DNA of 18,921 nt. It comes from an uncultured Bacteroidales bacterium (GTDB lineage: Bacteria > Bacteroidota > Bacteroidia > Bacteroidales > UBA932). Positions 15,828 through 18,921 of this stretch are shown here, piece after piece. The notes below the pieces were generated by a model. The model was not told where the DNA came from and made no database searches. It saw nothing but the letters and a program-made list of their open reading frames with translations. Each line of letters starts with the position of its first letter. The stretch's first letter is position 1. The translations under genes were made by a program, and so were the position numbers. Location of the stretch: contig CAMJHW010000013.1 of NCBI GenBank assembly GCA_946405645.1, positions 1-18,921 of the forward strand, given 5' to 3'.

Positions 15828-15901
15828 TGGTCCCAGCAGGGCATGATCCTGCGACTCCCTGATTATGAGTCAGGTGCTCTAACCAACTGAGCTATGGGAC
15901 C
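15828..15901 (-). tRNA. tRNA with CAT anticodon (elongator tRNA-Met, or tRNA-Ile2)
   Basis: The minus strand folds into a full cloverleaf of 74 nt including discriminator A73. It has a 7-bp acceptor stem (GGTCCCA/TGGGACC), a D arm GCTC-AGTTGGTTA-GAGC, an anticodon stem CCTGA/TCAGG with loop CTCATAA, variable loop GAGTC, and T stem GCAGG/CCTGC. The 3' CCA is not encoded. The G1-C72 pair excludes initiator tRNA. CAT can be Met, or Ile2 if position 34 is lysidinylated by TilS; Met is favoured but not proved. The T loop is ATCATGC, in which the canonical T54 and A58 are exchanged to A54 and T58. It lies 46 bp downstream of rpsJ on the same strand and directly before a terminator, so it may be processed from the str operon transcript. 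Confidence 0.93.
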
Positions 15902-15905
15902 TTGG

Positions 15906-15933
15906 AACTCCCTGGCATCTAAGCCGGAGAGTC
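15906..15933 (-). other. Hairpin between rpsJ and the tRNA
   Basis: On the minus strand GACTCTCCGG (15933-15924) can pair with CCAGGGAGTT (15915-15906) with one mismatch and two G-T pairs around an 8-nt loop. No T tract follows, so it is not a normal terminator. It could be a processing site separating rpsJ mRNA from the tRNA precursor. Confidence 0.3.
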
Positions 15934-15947
15934 ACTTTTCATCTCTG

Positions 15948-16253
15948 TCAGACCTTGATCTCAACCTCGACACCGGAAGGAAGCTCAAGCTTCATGAGGG
16001 CGTCAACGGTCTTGGCGTTGGAGTCCTCGATGTCGAGAAGCCTGCGGTAGGAGTCAAGCTCGAACTGCTCGCGGGACTTCTTGTTGACGAAAGTCGAACG
16101 GTTGACGGTGAAGATCTTCTTGTTGGTGGGAAGCGGAATGGGTCCGTTGACCTTCGCACCGGTGGACTTCACGGTATCAACGATCTTCGCAGCTGATTTG
16201 TCAACAAGCATGTGATCGAAAGATTTGAGTTTAATTCTGATTTTCTGACTCAT
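15948..16253 (-). CDS. rpsJ: 30S ribosomal protein S10
   Basis: This is a small-subunit ribosomal protein of the 30S head, also the NusB/NusE partner in transcription antitermination. The 101-residue product is standard length and shows the family sequence: [14 protein letters not shown] (5-18), the segment [29 protein letters not shown] (37-65) and the C-terminal GVEVEIKV. The start at 16253 gives MSQKIRIKL, the usual N-terminus. It follows fusA by 44 bp in the order rpsG-fusA-rpsJ. In most Bacteroidetes rpsJ is followed by rplC and the rest of the S10 operon. Here a tRNA and a terminator follow instead. Confidence 0.98.
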   Translation of the reverse strand: MSQKIRIKLKSFDHMLVDKSAAKIVDTVKSTGAKVNGPIPLPTNKKIFTVNRSTFVNKKSREQFELDSYRRLLDIEDSNAKTVDALMKLELPSGVEVEIKV

Positions 16254-16297
16254 ATCTGTTAATTTTTACAATTTTGTTTAAAACAACTGATGTTTGG

Positions 16298-18421
16298 CTA
16301 AAAGCCTTCCATGTGCAACATCGCGTTGTAGCCGCTCTTCTCGATAATCTCCTTGGCCATGAAGGCGGGAACCTCGGAATAGTGGTCGAAACGCATGGTG
16401 CTGTTGGCGCGGCCTGACGAAAGGGTCCTCAGGACGGTCACGTAACCGAACTGCTCGGCGAGCGGAACGAAAGCCTTGACGACACGGGCGCCGTTGGACG
16501 TGGAGTCCATGGCAGTTATCTGTCCCCTGCGTCTGTTCAGGTCGCCGACGATGTCGCCCATATACTCCTCGGGAGTAACGACCTCCACGAGCATGATAGG
16601 CTCCAGGAGGATGGGCTTGCACTTCGGACAGGCATGACGGAACGCCATGCGGGCAGCGATCTCGAACGACAGCTGGTCGGAGTCCACGGGGTGGAACGAA
16701 CCGTCCAGCAGCGTCACCTTGAGCGACTGCACCTGATAACCGGCAAGGCAGCCGTTGCTCATCGCGGATTCGAAACCCTTCTGGACGCTGGGAATATACT
16801 CCTTGGGGATATTGCCACCCTTGACCTGGTCGATAAACTGCAGGCCGGTGACTCCCTCGTCCGCGGGTCCGATCTCCACGATGATATCGGCGAACTTGCC
16901 GCGTCCGCCCGTCTGCTTCTTGAACACCTCGCGGTGCTGGAAGCTGGCGGTGACGGCTTCCTTGTAGTTGACCTGGGGCGCACCTTGGTTGATGTCCACG
17001 CCGAACTCACGGCGCAGGCGGTCCACGATGATGTCCAGGTGAAGCTCTCCCATACCGCTGATGACGGTCTGGCCGGTCTCCATATCGGTCTTGACGGTGA
17101 AGGTGGGATCCTCCTCCGCAAGCTTGCCGAGGGCGATGCCGAGCTTGTCGAGGTCCTTCTGGGTCTTGGGCTCGACAGCGATGCCGATGACCGGATCCGG
17201 GAACTCGATGGACTCGAGCGCGATGGGATGGTTCTCCACGCAAACGGTATCACCGGTGCGCAGGTCCTTGAACCCGACTGCGGCGCAGATGTCTCCGGCC
17301 TCCACGAATTCGATGGGATTCTGGTGGTTGGAGTGCATCTGGTACAGGCGCGCTACGCGTTCCTTCTTAAGAGAACGTACGTTGTACACGTACGAACCGG
17401 CATCAAGATGCCCCGAGTAAACCCTCATGAAGGCCAGACGGCCAACGAAAGGATCGGTAGCGATCTTGAACACAAGGGCGCAGAAGGGCTCATCGGCGCT
17501 GGGATGGCGCTCGATCTTCTCCCCGTTGCGAGGGTTGGTACCCTTGACGGCTTCGAGGTCGAGGGGAGAAGGAAGATAGCGCATCACGCAGTCGAGGAGG
17601 AACTGGACTCCCTTGTTCTTGAAGGAAGAACCGCAGCACGCAGGCACGATCTGCATCGAGATGGTACCCTTGCGGATGGCGGCGATGATCTCGTCCTCGG
17701 TGATGGAATCGGGATCGTCGAAGAACTTCTCCATCAGGGACTCGTCGCACTCGGCGGCGGTCTCTACAAGAGTGTTCCTCCACGACTCGACCTCGTCGAC
17801 CATATCGGCAGGGATGTCCCTGTACTCATAGTTGACAAGCTCCTCACCGGAATCGTAATAAATCGCCTTGCGGGAAAGCAGGTCTACAATACCTTGGAAA
17901 TTGTCCTCGGCGCCGATTGGCAGGCACACGGGGACGGCGTTGGCGCCAAGCTTGGAATGGATCTCGCTGACAACCGCGAGGAAGTCGGCGCCGACCCTGT
18001 CCATCTTGTTGACATAGGCGATCTTAGGCACTCCGTACTTGTCAGCCTGACGCCAGACGGTCTCAGACTGGGGCTGTACGCGGCCCACCGCACAGAAAGT
18101 GGCGATGGTGCCGTCGAGCACACGGAGGGAACGCTCCACCTCGACGGTGAAGTCGACATGGCCGGGAGTGTCGATCAGGTTCACCTGATAGACGTCGCCG
18201 GCATAGTTCCAGAACGCGGTGGTGGCAGCGGAAGTGATGGTGATACCACGCTCCTGCTCCTGGACCATCCAGTCCATGGTCGCCGCACCCTCGTGAACCT
18301 CTCCTATCTTATGGGTCTTGCCCGTATAGTAAAGGATACGCTCGGATGTGGTGGTCTTGCCGGCATCGATGTGGGCCATGATGCCGATGTTCCTCGTGTA
18401 TTTAAGATCCCTTTTAGCCAT
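16298..18421 (-). CDS. fusA: Elongation factor G
   Basis: This translational GTPase drives ribosomal translocation and, with RRF, ribosome recycling. The 707 residues match the family. The G-domain motifs are intact: P-loop AHIDAGKTT (16-24), switch I RGITI (58-62), DTPGH (84-88) and NKMD (138-141). Later EF-G domains are visible in the [11 protein letters not shown] segment and in the domain IV/V blocks (for example [16 protein letters not shown] near the C-terminus). The start at 18421 gives [19 protein letters not shown], the standard N-terminus. It lies 17 bp after rpsG in the classical str operon order, so it is the housekeeping copy. Its strong codon bias creates a long antisense open frame that is not a gene. 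Confidence 0.99.
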   Translation of the reverse strand: MAKRDLKYTRNIGIMAHIDAGKTTTSERILYYTGKTHKIGEVHEGAATMDWMVQEQERGITITSAATTAFWNYAGDVYQVNLIDTPGHVDFTVEVERSLRVLDGTIATFCAVGRVQPQSETVWRQADKYGVPKIAYVNKMDRVGADFLAVVSEIHSKLGANAVPVCLPIGAEDNFQGIVDLLSRKAIYYDSGEELVNYEYRDIPADMVDEVESWRNTLVETAAECDESLMEKFFDDPDSITEDEIIAAIRKGTISMQIVPACCGSSFKNKGVQFLLDCVMRYLPSPLDLEAVKGTNPRNGEKIERHPSADEPFCALVFKIATDPFVGRLAFMRVYSGHLDAGSYVYNVRSLKKERVARLYQMHSNHQNPIEFVEAGDICAAVGFKDLRTGDTVCVENHPIALESIEFPDPVIGIAVEPKTQKDLDKLGIALGKLAEEDPTFTVKTDMETGQTVISGMGELHLDIIVDRLRREFGVDINQGAPQVNYKEAVTASFQHREVFKKQTGGRGKFADIIVEIGPADEGVTGLQFIDQVKGGNIPKEYIPSVQKGFESAMSNGCLAGYQVQSLKVTLLDGSFHPVDSDQLSFEIAARMAFRHACPKCKPILLEPIMLVEVVTPEEYMGDIVGDLNRRRGQITAMDSTSNGARVVKAFVPLAEQFGYVTVLRTLSSGRANSTMRFDHYSEVPAFMAKEIIEKSGYNAMLHMEGF

Positions 18422-18438
18422 TCAAAACTACATACAGT

Positions 18439-18915
18439 TTAGAAACGGAAGTGGGCGAAGGCCTTGTTGGCCTCGGCCATCCTGTGCATATCCTCTTTTC
18501 TCTTGTATGCACCACCTTCGTTGTTGTATGCTGCGACGATCTCTGCGCAGAGTTTTTCTGCCATGGAGCGGCCGGAACGCTTGCGGGCGTAAAGTATCAT
18601 GTTCTTCATCGAGAGAGAAACTTTCCTTTCCGGTCTCAACTCTGTCGGCACCTGGAAGTTAGCGCCACCGATACGGCGGGACTTGACCTCGATCTGAGGG
18701 GTCACGTTCTCGAGCGCTTTCCTCCAAATATCGAGAGGAGCCTTGTCAGAATCTTTCATCTTCTCGCCTACCATGTCAATGGCATCGTAAAAAATAGAAT
18801 ACGCGATACTCTTCTTCCCCTGCAACATAAGGTTGTTCACGAAACGGGTCACCTCGATGTCGTGATACTTAGGATCAGGAAGTAGAATCCTCTTCTTAGG
18901 CTTCGATTTTCTCAT
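18439..18915 (-). CDS. rpsG: 30S ribosomal protein S7
   Basis: This primary 16S rRNA-binding protein nucleates assembly of the 30S head and can act as translational repressor of the str operon in other bacteria. The 158-residue sequence shows the family pattern: [17 protein letters not shown] at the start, [26 protein letters not shown] (23-48), the [13 protein letters not shown] loop and the C-terminal [17 protein letters not shown]. The ATG at 18915 is near the window edge; rpsL would be expected just beyond. The gene is complete and is followed by fusA after 17 bp. Confidence 0.98.
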   Translation of the reverse strand: MRKSKPKKRILLPDPKYHDIEVTRFVNNLMLQGKKSIAYSIFYDAIDMVGEKMKDSDKAPLDIWRKALENVTPQIEVKSRRIGGANFQVPTELRPERKVSLSMKNMILYARKRSGRSMAEKLCAEIVAAYNNEGGAYKRKEDMHRMAEANKAFAHFRF

Positions 18916-18921
18916 TTTTTG

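Noticed and set aside
16634..18442. A 602-codon open frame antisense to fusA
   Set aside because: It lies wholly opposite EF-G, is explained by the strong G/C third-position bias of fusA, and its translation shows no recognisable domain.

Overview
The window (about 18.9 kb, GC-rich with G/C-biased third codon positions) comes from a member of the Bacteroidota, most probably the order Bacteroidales. The evidence is protein content (a TlpA-like thioredoxin lipoprotein, BACON and PEGA domains, many small lipoproteins, secreted carbohydrate-type esterases), the str operon proteins, and repeated matches to the Bacteroidetes sigma-ABfr promoter (TAnnTTTG at -7, sometimes with TTG about 19 nt upstream). 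Genus cannot be settled from the sequence alone. No insertion sequence, phage gene, CRISPR array or rRNA was seen, and no gene-free stretch exceeds 300 bases.

Layout. Positions 1-74 hold a terminator for a plus-strand gene to the left. Next come upp (uracil salvage) and a secreted C69 dipeptidase, both on the minus strand, with upp having its own promoter. A short divergent region leads to a plus-strand pair: a TlpA-like thioredoxin lipoprotein and a secreted coiled-coil protein, closed by a bidirectional hairpin terminator. On the other side of the terminator is a two-gene minus-strand operon of secreted alpha/beta hydrolases (4638-5513, then 3734-4633).

The most interesting part is 5600-11070, a compact plus-strand three-gene operon (gaps of 15 and 4 bp). 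It encodes (i) a membrane-anchored TIR protein, (ii) an exported protein with a helical N-terminus, a BACON-like domain, PEGA-like domains and a probable outer-membrane beta-barrel end, and (iii) an inner-membrane protein with about four TM helices, two Rossmann/TrkA-N-like nucleotide-binding motifs and a C-terminal RyR (ryanodine receptor) domain. This looks like an envelope-spanning signalling or defence system in which a potential NAD-cleaving enzyme sits beside a nucleotide-binding membrane protein carrying the domain type found in animal calcium-release channels. The function is inferred, not shown.

Region 11072-15773 holds a convergent acyltransferase-3 membrane protein (stop codons 1 bp apart from the RyR gene), a cytoplasmic DNase I-fold (EEP) enzyme, and four small lipoproteins of mostly unknown function. 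One of these is preceded by a perfect palindrome overlapping its promoter region. After a strong terminator, the right end (15828-18915, minus strand) carries rpsG-fusA-rpsJ of the str operon followed by a CAT-anticodon tRNA. The usual continuation into rplC is absent, so the str/S10 ribosomal cluster is split here.
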